NCBI RefSeq assembly: GCF_016406145.1
Contig: NZ_CP066306.1
Location: 496,001-560,000 of the forward strand
Direction: 5' to 3'
DNA: 64,000 bases
Source of the DNA: Pseudomonas putida
Lineage (GTDB): Bacteria; Pseudomonadota; Gammaproteobacteria; Pseudomonadales; Pseudomonadaceae
The notes under the pieces were generated by a model. It was not told the DNA's origin. It was given only the letters and a program-made list of their open reading frames with translations, and searched no databases. Each line of letters begins with the position of its first letter. Position 1 is the stretch's first letter. Of this stretch, positions 45,459-57,044 are shown piece by piece. The translations under genes and the position numbers were made by a program.

Positions 45459-45493
45459 CTGCTCTGCTCGCGGGTATGCCGCGAGCAGAGCAG
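45459..45493. terminator. Perfect hairpin between the MAPEG gene and mltA
   Basis: A 15-bp perfect stem, CTGCTCTGCTCGCGG / CCGCGAGCAGAGCAG, with a 5-nt loop sits 7 bp after the MAPEG stop and 8 bp from the mltA stop. It probably ends both convergent transcripts although U-runs are short. Confidence 0.7.
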
Positions 45494-45500
45494 CAATCAG

Positions 45501-46652
45501 TCAAAGGACTTTAGGCACGTCAGGCAGCGGCTTGCCCTTTGGCCAGAGCATCCAGATCTGCCCCTGCTGCTTCATGTTCCCTGCCAGTTCGCCGGCCTCA
45601 GGCCCGGTGCCCCAGAATAGATCCGCACGTACTTCGCCGGTAATCGCACCGCCCGTATCCTGAGCGCCCACCGGCCTGACCACCGGTGTACCGTCCGGGC
45701 GCGTGGTGGACAGCCAAAGCAGGCTGCCCAGTGGAATGACCTTGCGATCGATGGCCACGCTGTAGCCTGCGGTAAGCGGTACATTCAGTGAGCCGCGCGG
45801 GCCTTCGTTGCTGTCGGGGCGGGTGCTGAAAAACACGTAACTGGGGTTGCTCGCCAGCAATTCAGGCACCCGCTGTGGATTGGCCTGAGCCCAGGCATGA
45901 ATGGCGCCCATGCTCACGTCTTCCTTCTTCAACTGGCCCTGCTCGATCAGCCAGCGACCGATCGGCCGGTACGGGTGGCCGTTCTGATCGGCGTAGCCGA
46001 GGCGCAATTGGCGGCCATCTTCCAGCTTTACCCGGCCTGAACCCTGGATCTGAAGAAACTGCAGGTCCATCGGGTCGGTCAACCAGGCCAGTACCGGGGC
46101 CTTGACGCCGTCCCGATAAATCACTTCAGCGGTGTCATAGGGCTTGAGCACGCGGCCGTCGAGGCGACCGCGCAGGCGCTTGCCCTTCAGTTCCGGGTAA
46201 ACGCTGGCCAGGTCGACCACGATCATGTCATCCGGGATGCCATACACCGGTACGTTGGCTGCTTCGGTGCGTGTCAGGCTGCCGGGGTAGACCGGTTCGT
46301 AGTAGCCGGTGATCAGGCCAGTGGCGTTGTTCTCGGCCGAGCGCAGGCCATAAACCTGCAATTGCCCTTGCAGGAACGTGCGCACCTGGGTCGCTTCCAG
46401 TGCGATCGGCTGTGCTGCTTCGCACGTGGCGGCCCACACCGGGTCACGCTTGAGTTTTTCACAACCAGTGCGCCAGGCGTTGAAACCCGCGACCAGATCG
46501 CTGTCGCTGACGCTGGGCAGGTCAGCCCAAGCCGCAGGGGTGTAAGTAGCGACGGCGTGGGGTTCGGGCTTGGCGTTTTCGCCGCCGTTGCAGCCGGCCA
46601 GCAAGGCCAGGGCCGGCAGCGCCCAGGCGAGATGGCGCAGAGCAGATTTCAT
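45501..46652 (-). CDS. mltA: Membrane-bound lytic murein transglycosylase A
   Basis: MltA cleaves peptidoglycan glycan strands, forming 1,6-anhydromuramic ends. The 383-residue lipoprotein has a lipobox ending at Cys21 (ALALLAGC), then the MltA double-psi beta-barrel and 3D domains: TGYYEPVYPGSLTR, SGRVKLEDGRQLRLGYADQNG, and C-terminal AQDTGGAITGEVRADLFWGTG with the catalytic Asp. The frame is open to 46907, but the ATG at 46652 gives a proper signal. Confidence 0.94.
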   Translation of the reverse strand: MKSALRHLAWALPALALLAGCNGGENAKPEPHAVATYTPAAWADLPSVSDSDLVAGFNAWRTGCEKLKRDPVWAATCEAAQPIALEATQVRTFLQGQLQVYGLRSAENNATGLITGYYEPVYPGSLTRTEAANVPVYGIPDDMIVVDLASVYPELKGKRLRGRLDGRVLKPYDTAEVIYRDGVKAPVLAWLTDPMDLQFLQIQGSGRVKLEDGRQLRLGYADQNGHPYRPIGRWLIEQGQLKKEDVSMGAIHAWAQANPQRVPELLASNPSYVFFSTRPDSNEGPRGSLNVPLTAGYSVAIDRKVIPLGSLLWLSTTRPDGTPVVRPVGAQDTGGAITGEVRADLFWGTGPEAGELAGNMKQQGQIWMLWPKGKPLPDVPKVL

Positions 46653-46767
46653 GGTTGAATCCTTGGAGGGCAGCAGCTGATGGCAGCCCATAGTGTTCGT
46701 AAGGGTATTGGTCTTTGCATGGCAGGCGAGGATACTGTTGGCCCTTTCCTCTGCCAATGTGACCGTG

Positions 46768-47214
46768 ATGTTCAAATGTTTCACCGCCATACTGCTGGTC
46801 AGCCTGTCCCTGGTGGCCTGCGACCGTGTCGATCCTAACTCACCCTTGGGGCAGCGCAAGGCGATCTTCAAGCAGATGCTCAAGACCAGCGAGGACATGG
46901 GTGGCATGCTGCGCGGGCGGTTGCCGTTCGATGGGGGGAAATTTGCCGAGGGTGCGGTGAAACTCGATAGCCTGGCCCATGCGCCCTGGCAGCATTTCCC
47001 GCAGGTACAGGATGATGGCGACAGCAGTGCGCGGCCCGAGGTCTGGGAGCGTCAGGCGCGCTTTCATGACTTGGCGCAAGCGTTGGAGGGGGTGACGGGC
47101 GAGTTGCTGGCGTTGACACGCAAGCAGCCGCTGGATGCGGCGATGCTCAAGGAACCTATGGACAAGGTCGAGGCAGCCTGCAAGGCCTGCCATACAGAGT
47201 TTCGTAATCATTGA
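46768..47214 (+). CDS. Cytochrome c'-like lipoprotein
   Basis: The 148-residue product has a lipoprotein signal with Cys18 (LSLSLVAC) and a four-helix-type domain ending in a CKACH heme-binding motif (Cys138-His142) ten residues from the C terminus, the layout of class II cytochromes c. It would be attached on the periplasmic side of a membrane. The electron partner is unknown. A GTG one codon upstream is an alternative start. Confidence 0.83.
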   Translation: MFKCFTAILLVSLSLVACDRVDPNSPLGQRKAIFKQMLKTSEDMGGMLRGRLPFDGGKFAEGAVKLDSLAHAPWQHFPQVQDDGDSSARPEVWERQARFHDLAQALEGVTGELLALTRKQPLDAAMLKEPMDKVEAACKACHTEFRNH

Positions 47215-47270
47215 TGCGCCAGCCAATGTTTTGCAGGCTGCTGGCTGGCGCGCGTGACTGAAGCTTCAGG

Positions 47271-47666
47271 TCACTTGGTCAATTCGGCTTTTGCGTCTTC
47301 GAGTTCCGCTTTGGATTCGGCCAGTTTCTTTTCGCGCTTGGCAATTTTGCTCGTATCGCCTTTCGCCTGCGCCTGCTTCAGGTCTGCTTCGCGCTCTTGG
47401 ACTTCTGCTTCGGCTTCACGCACTTTCTGTTCACGCTCTTCTTTCAAGCCAGCATCGGTGCAGTGCTCGGTGTTCTCCTGCAGGGCCTTTTCCAGGCCGC
47501 GGATCTCACCCGAATTATTGTGCGCCCTGGCATATTGCAGCTGGTTTTCGATGGCGCTGCGCTTGGCGGCGCAACCGGTCAAGCCTGGCGTCGGCTGTGC
47601 TGCTTGGGCGGCGGATGCGCTCAAGCCGAGAACAGCCAGCATGACTACGGAAGAAATAACTTTCAT
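47271..47666 (-). CDS. DUF1090 periplasmic protein, paralogue 1
   Basis: The 131-residue product has a signal peptide cleaved after AAQA (about residue 22) and a DUF1090 domain with LTGCAAKRSAIENQLQYARA and CTDAGL, two conserved cysteines, and a long charged Lys/Glu coiled-coil end. Function unknown; E. coli YqjC is in the same family. A paralogue lies 127 bp upstream in the same orientation. Confidence 0.85.
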   Translation of the reverse strand: MKVISSVVMLAVLGLSASAAQAAQPTPGLTGCAAKRSAIENQLQYARAHNNSGEIRGLEKALQENTEHCTDAGLKEEREQKVREAEAEVQEREADLKQAQAKGDTSKIAKREKKLAESKAELEDAKAELTK

Positions 47667-47793
47667 GGGAGCCTCCTTGTAGGGGCATATGGCAGTAATC
47701 GCTGCAATGGTGCCCCCTCCCTAAGACCAAGTGAACCCTTCAGCGGGCAACTTCAGAAAAGTCCTACAAGCCAAGTTGAGTAGGAGCTTGCTG

Positions 47794-48189
47794 TCAACGT
47801 TCCAGATCGTCGACGGCCTCCTGCAACTCCTTTTTCGCCTCGGCAAGTTTGTCTTTGCGCTTGTTGACGTGCTCCGGGTCGCCCTTCTTCATGGCCTTGT
47901 CCAGGTCCTTGGTGCGCTGGTTGACCTCGTGCCGGGCCTCGAGCACTTTCTGTTCGCGCTCTTTACGCAAGCCGGCGTCGGTGCAGTTCGCGTCAACTTC
48001 GCTCAGGGCCTTTTCCAGACCGCTTTGCTGTTCGCTGTTGTTGTCAACCTTGGCCTGTTCGATTTGTTCGCTGATCGCCTGACGCTTGGCGGCGCAGCCG
48101 GTCAGGCCTGTTTGTTCTTGGGTGGCCTGCACGGCGTGAGCCGACAGAGCAAACGTCGCCAGCAGGAAAAGGGTAGACATACGCTTCAT
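47794..48189 (-). CDS. DUF1090 periplasmic protein, paralogue 2
   Basis: Same length (131 residues) and layout as its neighbour: a signal peptide ending AVQA, then TGLTGCAAKRQAISEQIEQA, NCTDAGLRKEREQK, and a charged helical end. Identity with paralogue 1 is highest around the cysteines (TGCAAKR, CTDAGL) and lower elsewhere, indicating an old tandem duplication. An ATG four codons in is a possible start. Confidence 0.84.
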   Translation of the reverse strand: MKRMSTLFLLATFALSAHAVQATQEQTGLTGCAAKRQAISEQIEQAKVDNNSEQQSGLEKALSEVDANCTDAGLRKEREQKVLEARHEVNQRTKDLDKAMKKGDPEHVNKRKDKLAEAKKELQEAVDDLER

Positions 48190-48321
48190 GAAAAAGCCTC
48201 CTAAACGGGGCGGGGCAGCAAAAAGTGGAGAAATCCTGCCTTGGTTTTGTCGATTTTTAAACCCTTGGTGGTTTTTTCAGGCTGGGATTGGGAAATATTC
48301 CGCGTACGCTTTGCCCGTGAA

Positions 48322-50091
<1,770 letters not shown>

Positions 50092-50132
50092 TCAGTTGTC
50101 AGGTGATGTGTCGAGAGCGATGCCATGAAAAC

Positions 50133-50169
50133 TAAAAAAAAGCCCCTGCCGATCACTCGGCAAGGGCTT
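50133..50169 (-). terminator. Intrinsic terminator of metK
   Basis: AGCCCCTGCCGA and TCGGCAAGGGCT form a stem of about 12 bp with one mismatch and a 4-nt loop. On the minus strand it is followed by eight T residues. It lies 23 bp after the metK stop. Confidence 0.93.
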
Positions 50170-50191
50170 CGATTCACCGCTGCAGGAAAAA

Positions 50192-51382
50192 TTACAGGCC
50201 GGCAGCATCACGCAGCGACTGGGCGCGGTCGGTGCGCTCCCAGGTGAAGGTGGTGAAGGTGTCATCGCCGACAGTCTTCTGCTGCGGGGTACGGCCGAAG
50301 TGGCCGTAGGCAGCGGTTTCCTGGTACATCGGATGCAGCAGGTCGAGCATCTTGGTGATGGCGTACGGACGCAGATCGAAGCACTCACGTACCAGCTGGA
50401 TGATCTTGTCGTCCGAGACCTTGCCGGTACCGAAGGTGTTGATCGAGATGGAAGTCGGCTGGGCTACGCCGATGGCGTAGGACACCTGGATCTCACAACG
50501 TTCGGCCAGGCCGGCGGCGACGATGTTCTTGGCCACGTAACGACCGGCGTAGGCAGCAGAACGGTCGACCTTGGACGGGTCCTTGCCGGAGAACGCGCCA
50601 CCACCGTGGCGGGCCATGCCGCCGTAGGAGTCGACGATGATCTTGCGGCCGGTCAGGCCACAGTCACCCACCGGGCCACCAATGATGAAGTTACCGGTCG
50701 GGTTGATGTGGTACTGGGTGTCTTTGTGCAGCAGTTCGGCAGGCAGGGTGTGCTTGACGATCAGCTCCATCACGGCTTCCTGCAGGTCTTTTTGCGAGAC
50801 TTCAGGGTTGTGCTGGGTCGACAGGACCACTGCGTCGATACCGACTACCTTACCGTTTTCATAGCGGCAGGTGACCTGGGACTTGGCGTCCGGGCGCAGC
50901 CAAGGCAGCAGCCCGGATTTGCGCGCTTCGGCCTGGCGCTCGACCAGGCGGTGCGAGAAGCATATCGGCGCCGGCATCAGCACGTCGGTCTCGTTGCTGG
51001 CGTAGCCGAACATCAGGCCTTGGTCACCCGCGCCCTGGTCTTCCGGCTTGGAGCGGTCGACGCCCTGGGCGATGTCCACCGATTGTTTGCCGATGATATT
51101 CATCACGGCGCAGGTGGCGCCGTCGAAGCCGACGTCGGAGCTGTTATAGCCGATGTCGATGATGACTTTGCGCACCAGCTCTTCCAGGTCGACCCAGGCC
51201 GAGGTGGTGACTTCGCCAGCGATGATGGCGACACCGGTCTTGACCAGGGTTTCACACGCCACGCGGGCGTATTTGTCCTGGGTGATGATGGCATCCAGGA
51301 CCGCATCCGAAATCTGGTCGGCGATCTTGTCCGGATGCCCTTCGGACACGGACTCGGAGGTGAAAAGGGAGTATTCGCTCAT
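50192..51382 (-). CDS. metK: S-adenosylmethionine synthetase
   Basis: MetK makes SAM from methionine and ATP. The 396-residue product has [17 protein letters not shown], the ATP segment [12 protein letters not shown] and the P-loop-like [16 protein letters not shown]. It lies only 19 bp downstream of the ArsR-methyltransferase gene, so the two are almost certainly one operon, and an intrinsic terminator follows. Confidence 0.97.
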   Translation of the reverse strand: MSEYSLFTSESVSEGHPDKIADQISDAVLDAIITQDKYARVACETLVKTGVAIIAGEVTTSAWVDLEELVRKVIIDIGYNSSDVGFDGATCAVMNIIGKQSVDIAQGVDRSKPEDQGAGDQGLMFGYASNETDVLMPAPICFSHRLVERQAEARKSGLLPWLRPDAKSQVTCRYENGKVVGIDAVVLSTQHNPEVSQKDLQEAVMELIVKHTLPAELLHKDTQYHINPTGNFIIGGPVGDCGLTGRKIIVDSYGGMARHGGGAFSGKDPSKVDRSAAYAGRYVAKNIVAAGLAERCEIQVSYAIGVAQPTSISINTFGTGKVSDDKIIQLVRECFDLRPYAITKMLDLLHPMYQETAAYGHFGRTPQQKTVGDDTFTTFTWERTDRAQSLRDAAGL

Positions 51383-51401
51383 CTCGACGGGTTCCTAAAA
51401 T

Positions 51402-52394
51402 TTACCGATGGTGTGTGTCGCCAGCCGTCCGCTGAAAATGGCGGACCTGTATCTGGAAACCGTTACGCAAGCCCACATAGAGGCTGTCCCCCGGGGCCAG
51501 CCCGGCAGCGTTGGCCCAACGGGCCAGGTCGTCCTGTTCAAAACCAAGCCAGAGATCGCCGCAGGCTTCCCGCGCCCAACCCTGATCGTGGCTGCACAGT
51601 TCGGTGACCAGCAGGCTGCCGCCCGCCTTCACCCGTTTGGCCAAAAGGCGCAGGGCCAGGGCCGGGTCGCTGAAATGGTGCAGGACCATGTTCAGCACAA
51701 CGCAGTCGGCTTCCACATCCGTTGCACCCAGTGCATCGGCCAACTGCAGGTTTACATTATCCAGGCGTTCGCGTTCGCAGACCTGGCGCGCCAGCTCGAG
51801 CATGGTCGGGCTGTTGTCCATGGCTGTGACACAGGCAAAGCGCCTGGCCAGGTCGGGCAGGAAGCCGCCGTCGCCGGGGCCGACTTCCAGCGCGCTGGCC
51901 GTCGGCTCGAAATTCAGTGTGTCGAGCAGCGCCAGCAGGCTTTCGCGGTACTGCGGCAGGCCGGCGATCAGGTCCTGCTGGGCGCGGAACTTTTCTTCCA
52001 CACGCAGGAAAAAGTCCTGGCTGGTGGCGGCGCGGCGTTGTTGCACCTGGGCGATGCGCGCCTGCACGTCCAGCGGCAGTGTCAGGTCGTCGACCTCTTC
52101 GAGCAGCGCGGTGTGCAGGCGACCGCCCAGGCGGTGGCTGTCGGGCAGGGCCCTGCGGTAGAAAATCGCATTGCCTTCGCGGCGCGTAGCCACCAGCTCG
52201 GCCTGGGCTAAAACCTTGAGGTGATGGCTCATGCCCGACTGCCCGATGTCGAAAATCTGTGCCAGCTCCAGGACGCCGAACGAGTCACTGGCCAAGGCGC
52301 GCAGGACATTCAGGCGCAGTTCGTCGCCACTGGCTTTGCACAGGGCTGCCAGTGTGTCGCTTCGCTGAGGGATCGGTTGCGCACGGAGGTTCAT
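51402..52394 (-). CDS. ArsR-family regulator fused to a SAM methyltransferase-like domain
   Basis: The 330-residue product has an N-terminal winged helix of ArsR type (residues about 10-95, DIGQSGMSHHLKVLAQAELV as recognition helix). It lacks the cysteine-rich metal box of ArsR metal sensors (VLELAQIFD at that place). Residues about 150-310 form a class I methyltransferase domain with ALEVGPGDGGFLPDL as the SAM motif and VLNMVLHHFSDP later. It precedes metK in an operon and has a 28-bp palindrome 38 bp upstream of its start. It probably senses SAM or SAH; SahR-type regulators of methionine genes are the nearest idea. Confidence 0.88.
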   Translation of the reverse strand: MNLRAQPIPQRSDTLAALCKASGDELRLNVLRALASDSFGVLELAQIFDIGQSGMSHHLKVLAQAELVATRREGNAIFYRRALPDSHRLGGRLHTALLEEVDDLTLPLDVQARIAQVQQRRAATSQDFFLRVEEKFRAQQDLIAGLPQYRESLLALLDTLNFEPTASALEVGPGDGGFLPDLARRFACVTAMDNSPTMLELARQVCERERLDNVNLQLADALGATDVEADCVVLNMVLHHFSDPALALRLLAKRVKAGGSLLVTELCSHDQGWAREACGDLWLGFEQDDLARWANAAGLAPGDSLYVGLRNGFQIQVRHFQRTAGDTHHR

Positions 52395-52432
52395 GACGCG
52401 GCAGTCTAGACAGGCATGGTTGCCCTAGCAAG

Positions 52433-52460
52433 GCCAATATCAAAAAGTTTTGATATTGGC
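52433..52460. promoter_or_regulatory. 28-bp palindromic operator upstream of the ArsR-methyltransferase gene
   Basis: GCCAATATCAAAA and TTTTGATATTGGC are exact 13-base inverted arms around a 2-base centre. It lies between the divergent ArsR-methyltransferase and tktA genes, 38 bp from the former. ArsR dimers bind such AT-rich palindromes, so autoregulation of the regulator-metK operon is likely; tktA could also be affected. Confidence 0.8.
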
Positions 52461-52508
52461 GATGAGTTGTAAGAAATAGAGCCTTGCGCGCACGGTTCGG
52501 ATTTATCT

Positions 52509-52539
52509 TGCTGCTTAAAGCTTGCCGCTTGCCGCTTAA
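52509..52539. repeat. AAGCTNC-type heptamer element, copy 8 (one arm)
   Basis: CTTGCTGCTTAAAGCTTGCC and GCTTGCCGCTTAA form one arm of the heptamer family. A matching left arm is not visible, so this copy is probably a remnant. It lies about 80 bp upstream of tktA. Confidence 0.6.
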
Positions 52540-52620
52540 ATGTTTGCCCCCAGCCCCCCAGTGGGGGAAAATGGCCGCCTTTTTCGTTACACCACCTATT
52601 CAAGCCCCAGGAGATAAGCG

Positions 52621-54618
52621 ATGCCCAGCCGTCGTGAACGTGCCAACGCCATTCGTGCACTCAGCATGGATGCCGTGCAAAAGGCCAACAGCGGCCACCC
52701 AGGTGCCCCCATGGGCATGGCGGATATCGCCGAAGTGCTTTGGCGCGACTATCTGAAGCACAACCCGAGCAACCCGAGCTTCGCCGACCGTGACCGCTTC
52801 GTGCTGTCCAACGGCCACGGCTCGATGCTGATCTACTCGCTGCTGCACCTGACCGGCTACGACGTCACCATCGACGACCTCAAGTCGTTCCGCCAGTTGC
52901 ATAGCCGTACCCCGGGCCACCCCGAGTTCGGCTACACCCCAGGTGTGGAAACCACCACCGGCCCGCTGGGCCAAGGTTTGGCCAACGCCGTGGGCTTTGC
53001 TTTGGCTGAGAAAGTGCTGGGTGCCCAGTTCAACCGCGAAGGCCACAATATCGTCGACCACAACACTTACGTGTTCCTCGGCGACGGCTGCATGATGGAA
53101 GGTATCTCCCACGAAGTCGCCTCGCTGGCCGGCACCCTGGGCCTGAACAAGCTGGTTGCCTTCTATGACGACAACGGCATCTCCATCGACGGTGAAGTGG
53201 AAGGCTGGTTCACCGACGACACGCCCAAGCGTTTCGAGGCCTACAACTGGCTGGTGATCCGCAACGTCAACGGCCACGACGCCGACGAGATCCGCACGGC
53301 CATCGAGACTGCGCGCAAGAGCGACCGTCCGACCCTGATCTGCTGCAAGACCATCATCGGTTTCGGCTCGCCCAACAAGCAGGGCAAGGAAGACTGCCAC
53401 GGTGCTCCACTGGGCAACGACGAAATCGCCCTGGCCCGCAAGGAGCTGAACTGGAACCACGCTCCGTTCGAAGTTCCTGCCGACATCTACGCCGAATGGA
53501 ATGCCAAAGAAGCAGGCGCCAAGGCTGAAGCCGAGTGGAACACGCGTTTCGAGGCCTATGCCGCCGCCTTCCCGGAACTGGCCAGCGAGCTCAAGCGCCG
53601 TCTGAGCGGTGACCTGCCGGCCGACTTCTCGGAAAAAGCCGCTGCCTACATCGCTGAAGTCGCTGCCAAGGGCGAGACCATCGCCAGCCGCAAGGCCAGC
53701 CAGAACACCCTGAACGCCTTCGGCCCACTGCTGCCGGAATTCCTTGGCGGCTCGGCCGACCTGGCCGGCTCCAACCTGACCCTGTGGAAGGGTTGCAAGG
53801 GTGTGGACGCCAACGACGCCAGCGGCAACTACGTGTTCTACGGCGTGCGCGAGTTCGGCATGACCGCGATCATGAACGGCGTCGCCCTGCACGGCGGCCT
53901 GGTGCCTTACGGCGCGACGTTCCTGATGTTCATGGAATACGCCCGTAACGCCGTGCGCATGTCCGCCCTTATGAAGCAGCGCGTCATCCATGTGTACACC
54001 CACGACTCCATCGGCCTGGGCGAAGACGGCCCGACCCACCAGCCGATCGAGCAACTGACCAGCCTGCGCAGCACGCCGAACCTGGACACCTGGCGCCCGG
54101 CCGACGCAGTCGAGTCGGCTGTGTCCTGGAAGCACGCCCTGGAGCGCAAGGACGGCCCTTCGGCGCTGATCTTCTCGCGTCAGAACCTGCAGCATCAGGA
54201 CCGCGACGCCCAGCAGATCGCCGATATCGCCCGCGGCGGTTACGTGCTCAAGGACTGTGCCGGCGAGCCTGAGTTGATCCTGATCGCCACCGGCTCGGAA
54301 GTGGGCCTGGCCGTTCAGGCGTTCGACAAGCTGACCGAGCAGGGCCGCAAGGTGCGTGTCGTGTCGATGCCGAGCACCAGCGTGTTTGACGCCCAGGATG
54401 CGGCCTACAAGCAGTCCGTACTGCCGCTGCAAGTGGGTGCCCGCATCGCCATCGAAGCGGCTCATGCCGACTTCTGGTACAAGTACGTGGGTCTCGAAGG
54501 CCGTGTCATCGGCATGACCACTTACGGTGAATCGGCTCCGGCCAGTGCACTGTTCGAGGAGTTCGGCTTCACCCTGGAGAACATCCTGGGTACTGCCGAA
54601 GAGCTGCTGGAAGACTGA
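52621..54618 (+). CDS. tktA: Transketolase
   Basis: Transketolase moves two-carbon units between pentose-phosphate and glycolytic sugars using thiamine diphosphate. The 665-residue product has [30 protein letters not shown], the TPP motif [15 protein letters not shown] and the C-terminal [20 protein letters not shown] precedes the ATG at 52621. tktA-epd-pgk-fbaA is the conserved Pseudomonas order; REP sequences separate tktA from epd. Confidence 0.97.
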   Translation: MPSRRERANAIRALSMDAVQKANSGHPGAPMGMADIAEVLWRDYLKHNPSNPSFADRDRFVLSNGHGSMLIYSLLHLTGYDVTIDDLKSFRQLHSRTPGHPEFGYTPGVETTTGPLGQGLANAVGFALAEKVLGAQFNREGHNIVDHNTYVFLGDGCMMEGISHEVASLAGTLGLNKLVAFYDDNGISIDGEVEGWFTDDTPKRFEAYNWLVIRNVNGHDADEIRTAIETARKSDRPTLICCKTIIGFGSPNKQGKEDCHGAPLGNDEIALARKELNWNHAPFEVPADIYAEWNAKEAGAKAEAEWNTRFEAYAAAFPELASELKRRLSGDLPADFSEKAAAYIAEVAAKGETIASRKASQNTLNAFGPLLPEFLGGSADLAGSNLTLWKGCKGVDANDASGNYVFYGVREFGMTAIMNGVALHGGLVPYGATFLMFMEYARNAVRMSALMKQRVIHVYTHDSIGLGEDGPTHQPIEQLTSLRSTPNLDTWRPADAVESAVSWKHALERKDGPSALIFSRQNLQHQDRDAQQIADIARGGYVLKDCAGEPELILIATGSEVGLAVQAFDKLTEQGRKVRVVSMPSTSVFDAQDAAYKQSVLPLQVGARIAIEAAHADFWYKYVGLEGRVIGMTTYGESAPASALFEEFGFTLENILGTAEELLED

Positions 54619-54645
54619 TGTAACCCTGGAGGGCTTGGCCCTCCA

Positions 54646-54747
54646 TCGCGACGCAAGGCCGCTCCTGCAGTTCCCGCGCAGCCCGATGTTGGCGCGGTGC
54701 CTGTAGGAGCGGCCTTGTGTCGCGATGGGCCGCAACGCGGCCCCAAC
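54646..54747. repeat. GGAGCGGCCTTGTGTCGCG repeat pair between tktA and epd
   Basis: CGCGACGCAAGGCCGCTCCTG on the left and CTGTAGGAGCGGCCTTGTGT, CGCGATGGGCCGCAACGCGG on the right are inverted units of the family at 13343-13462. It sits after the tktA stop and ends 28 bp before the epd start. Confidence 0.88.
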
Positions 54748-54774
54748 AGCCACCATGCGTTAGCGAGCCCATCA

Positions 54775-55836
54775 ATGCCCCACCCGCGTCCCTACAAAGT
54801 TGCACTCAACGGTTACGGCCGCATCGGCCGCTGTGTCCTGCGCGCACTGTTTGAGCGTGGGGCAAAGGCTGGCTTCGAAATCGTGGCGTTGAACGACCTG
54901 GCCGACCAGGCCAGTGTGGAATACCTGACACGCTTCGACTCAACTCACGGCCGATTCCCCGGCGACGTGAAGGTCGACGGCGACTGTCTGCATATCAATG
55001 GTGACTGCGTGAAGGTCATGCGCAGCGCCACCCCCGAGGGCGTCGATTGGGCCGCCCTGGACATCGACCTGGTGCTGGAGTGTTCCGGCGCCTATCACAC
55101 CCGTGCCGATGGCCAGCGTTTTCTTGATGCCGGTGCGCCGCGGGTGCTGTTCTCGCAGCCCATGGCCAGCGAGGCCGATGTGGATGCGACAGTGGTCTAC
55201 GGCATCAACCAGGCTTGCCTGACCGGCGCCGAGCGCCTGGTGTCCAACGCCTCCTGTACCACCAACTGTGGCGTACCGCTGCTGCGGGTGCTGGACCAGG
55301 CGTTCGGCATCGAGTACGTCCAGATCACCACCATTCACTCGGCAATGAACGACCAGCCGGTGATCGACGCCTACCATCATGAGGATTTGCGCCGCACGCG
55401 CTCGGCTTTCCAGTCGGTGATCCCGGTGTCCACTGGCCTGGCGCGTGGTATCGAGCGCCTGCTGCCGGAACTTGCCGGGCGAATACAGGCCAAAGCGGTA
55501 CGCGTGCCGACCGTCAACGTGTCGTGCCTGGACATCACCCTGCAGACCGCCCGTGACACCAGTGCGGTCGAAGTCAATCGGGTGCTGCGCGAGGCGGCGC
55601 TGGATGGCCCGCTCAAAGGCTTGCTGGCTTACACCGAATTGCCCCACGCCAGCTGTGATTTCAACCATGACCCGCATTCGGCGATCGTCGATGCCAGCCA
55701 GACACGCGTCTCGGGCCCCCGCCTGGTGAACCTGCTGGCCTGGTTCGACAACGAATGGGGTTTTGCCAACCGTATGCTCGACGTTGCTGAACATTATCTG
55801 CACGTCGTCCACCCAACCCGCACCAAACAGCCCTGA
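54775..55836 (+). CDS. epd: D-erythrose-4-phosphate dehydrogenase
   Basis: Epd oxidises erythrose-4-phosphate to 4-phosphoerythronate, the first step of pyridoxal phosphate synthesis in this lineage. The 353-residue GAPDH-like protein has the NAD motif NGYGRIG (residues 12-18), the nucleophile in SNASCTTNC (Cys161) and the ITTIHSAMNDQPVIDAYH segment characteristic of Epd rather than glycolytic GAPDH. The ATG at 54775 is used; the frame continues upstream into REP DNA. pgk follows 12 bp later. Confidence 0.93.
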   Translation: MPHPRPYKVALNGYGRIGRCVLRALFERGAKAGFEIVALNDLADQASVEYLTRFDSTHGRFPGDVKVDGDCLHINGDCVKVMRSATPEGVDWAALDIDLVLECSGAYHTRADGQRFLDAGAPRVLFSQPMASEADVDATVVYGINQACLTGAERLVSNASCTTNCGVPLLRVLDQAFGIEYVQITTIHSAMNDQPVIDAYHHEDLRRTRSAFQSVIPVSTGLARGIERLLPELAGRIQAKAVRVPTVNVSCLDITLQTARDTSAVEVNRVLREAALDGPLKGLLAYTELPHASCDFNHDPHSAIVDASQTRVSGPRLVNLLAWFDNEWGFANRMLDVAEHYLHVVHPTRTKQP

Positions 55837-55848
55837 AGGACTGCATTC

Positions 55849-57012
55849 ATGACCGTGTTGAAGATGACCGACCTCGACCTGCAAGGTAAACGCGTACTGA
55901 TCCGCGAAGACCTCAACGTGCCTGTGAAGGACGGTGTGGTAACCAGCGACGCGCGTATCCTGGCTGCGCTGCCGACCATCAAGCTGGCCCTGGAGAAGGG
56001 CGCGGCGGTAATGGTCTGCTCGCACCTGGGGCGCCCGACCGAAGGTGAGTTCTCGGCCGAGAACAGCCTCAAGCCGGTTGCCGACTACCTGAGCAAGGCC
56101 TTGGGCCGCGACGTTGCACTGGTCGCCGACTACCTCGATGGCATCGAGGTCAAGGCTGGTGACCTGGTGCTGTTCGAGAACGTTCGCTTCAACAAGGGCG
56201 AGAAGAAGAACGCCGACGAACTGGCGCAGAAGTACGCGGCTCTGTGCGACGTTTTCGTCATGGACGCCTTCGGTACCGCTCACCGTGCCGAAGGCTCCAC
56301 CCACGGCGTAGCCAAGTTCGCCAAGGTCGCTGCGGCAGGCCCGCTGCTGGCCGCCGAGCTGGACGCCCTGGGCAAAGCCCTGAAGGCACCGGCCAAACCA
56401 ATGGCCGCCATCGTTGCCGGCTCCAAGGTTTCCACCAAGCTGGACGTGCTGAACAGCCTGAGCTCGGTTTGCGACCAGTTGATCGTTGGTGGCGGCATCG
56501 CCAACACCTTCCTGGCCGCTGCCGGCCACCCGGTGGGCAAGTCGCTGTACGAGCCTGACCTGGTGGAAACCGCCAAGGCCATCGCCGCCAAGGTCAGCGT
56601 ACCGCTGCCCGTCGACGTGGTGGTTGCCAAGGAGTTTGCCGAGAGCGCCGAGGCCACCGTCAAGGCCATCGCCGACGTGGCTGCTGACGACATGATCCTG
56701 GACATCGGGCCACAGACTGCGGCCAACTTCGCCGAACTGCTGAAGTCGTCGAAAACCATCCTGTGGAACGGCCCGGTCGGTGTGTTCGAGTTCGACCAGT
56801 TCGGCAACGGCACCAAGGTACTGGCCAAGGCTATCGCCGACAGCGCCGCATTTTCCATCGCCGGCGGTGGCGATACCCTGGCGGCCATCGACAAATATGG
56901 CGTCAGCGCCGAGATCTCCTACATTTCTACCGGTGGTGGTGCATTCCTCGAGTTCGTCGAAGGCAAGGTACTGCCGGCCGTGGCGATCCTGGAAGAGCGG
57001 GCAAAAGCCTGA
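55849..57012 (+). CDS. pgk: Phosphoglycerate kinase
   Basis: Pgk interconverts 1,3-bisphosphoglycerate and 3-phosphoglycerate with ATP. The 387-residue product has the N-terminal [42 protein letters not shown] segments (here [15 protein letters not shown]), and the C-terminal [13 protein letters not shown]. It is coupled to epd and followed by a small lipoprotein gene. Confidence 0.97.
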   Translation: MTVLKMTDLDLQGKRVLIREDLNVPVKDGVVTSDARILAALPTIKLALEKGAAVMVCSHLGRPTEGEFSAENSLKPVADYLSKALGRDVALVADYLDGIEVKAGDLVLFENVRFNKGEKKNADELAQKYAALCDVFVMDAFGTAHRAEGSTHGVAKFAKVAAAGPLLAAELDALGKALKAPAKPMAAIVAGSKVSTKLDVLNSLSSVCDQLIVGGGIANTFLAAAGHPVGKSLYEPDLVETAKAIAAKVSVPLPVDVVVAKEFAESAEATVKAIADVAADDMILDIGPQTAANFAELLKSSKTILWNGPVGVFEFDQFGNGTKVLAKAIADSAAFSIAGGGDTLAAIDKYGVSAEISYISTGGGAFLEFVEGKVLPAVAILEERAKA

Positions 57013-57044
57013 CAATGGCGGCGCCTGGCAAAGGGAGCGACCTG

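Noticed and set aside
51383..51401. Possible SAM riboswitch before metK
   Set aside because: Only 19 bp separate metK from the upstream gene, too short for any SAM riboswitch. Control is more likely through the upstream operator.
52600..54756. 718-codon open frame antisense to tktA
   Set aside because: A shadow of the transketolase gene caused by codon bias; the sequence is rich in Gly, Val, His and Gln without a known fold.
54940..57015. 691-codon open frame antisense to epd and pgk
   Set aside because: It spans two certain genes and the gap between them on the other strand; composition is typical of antisense shadows.
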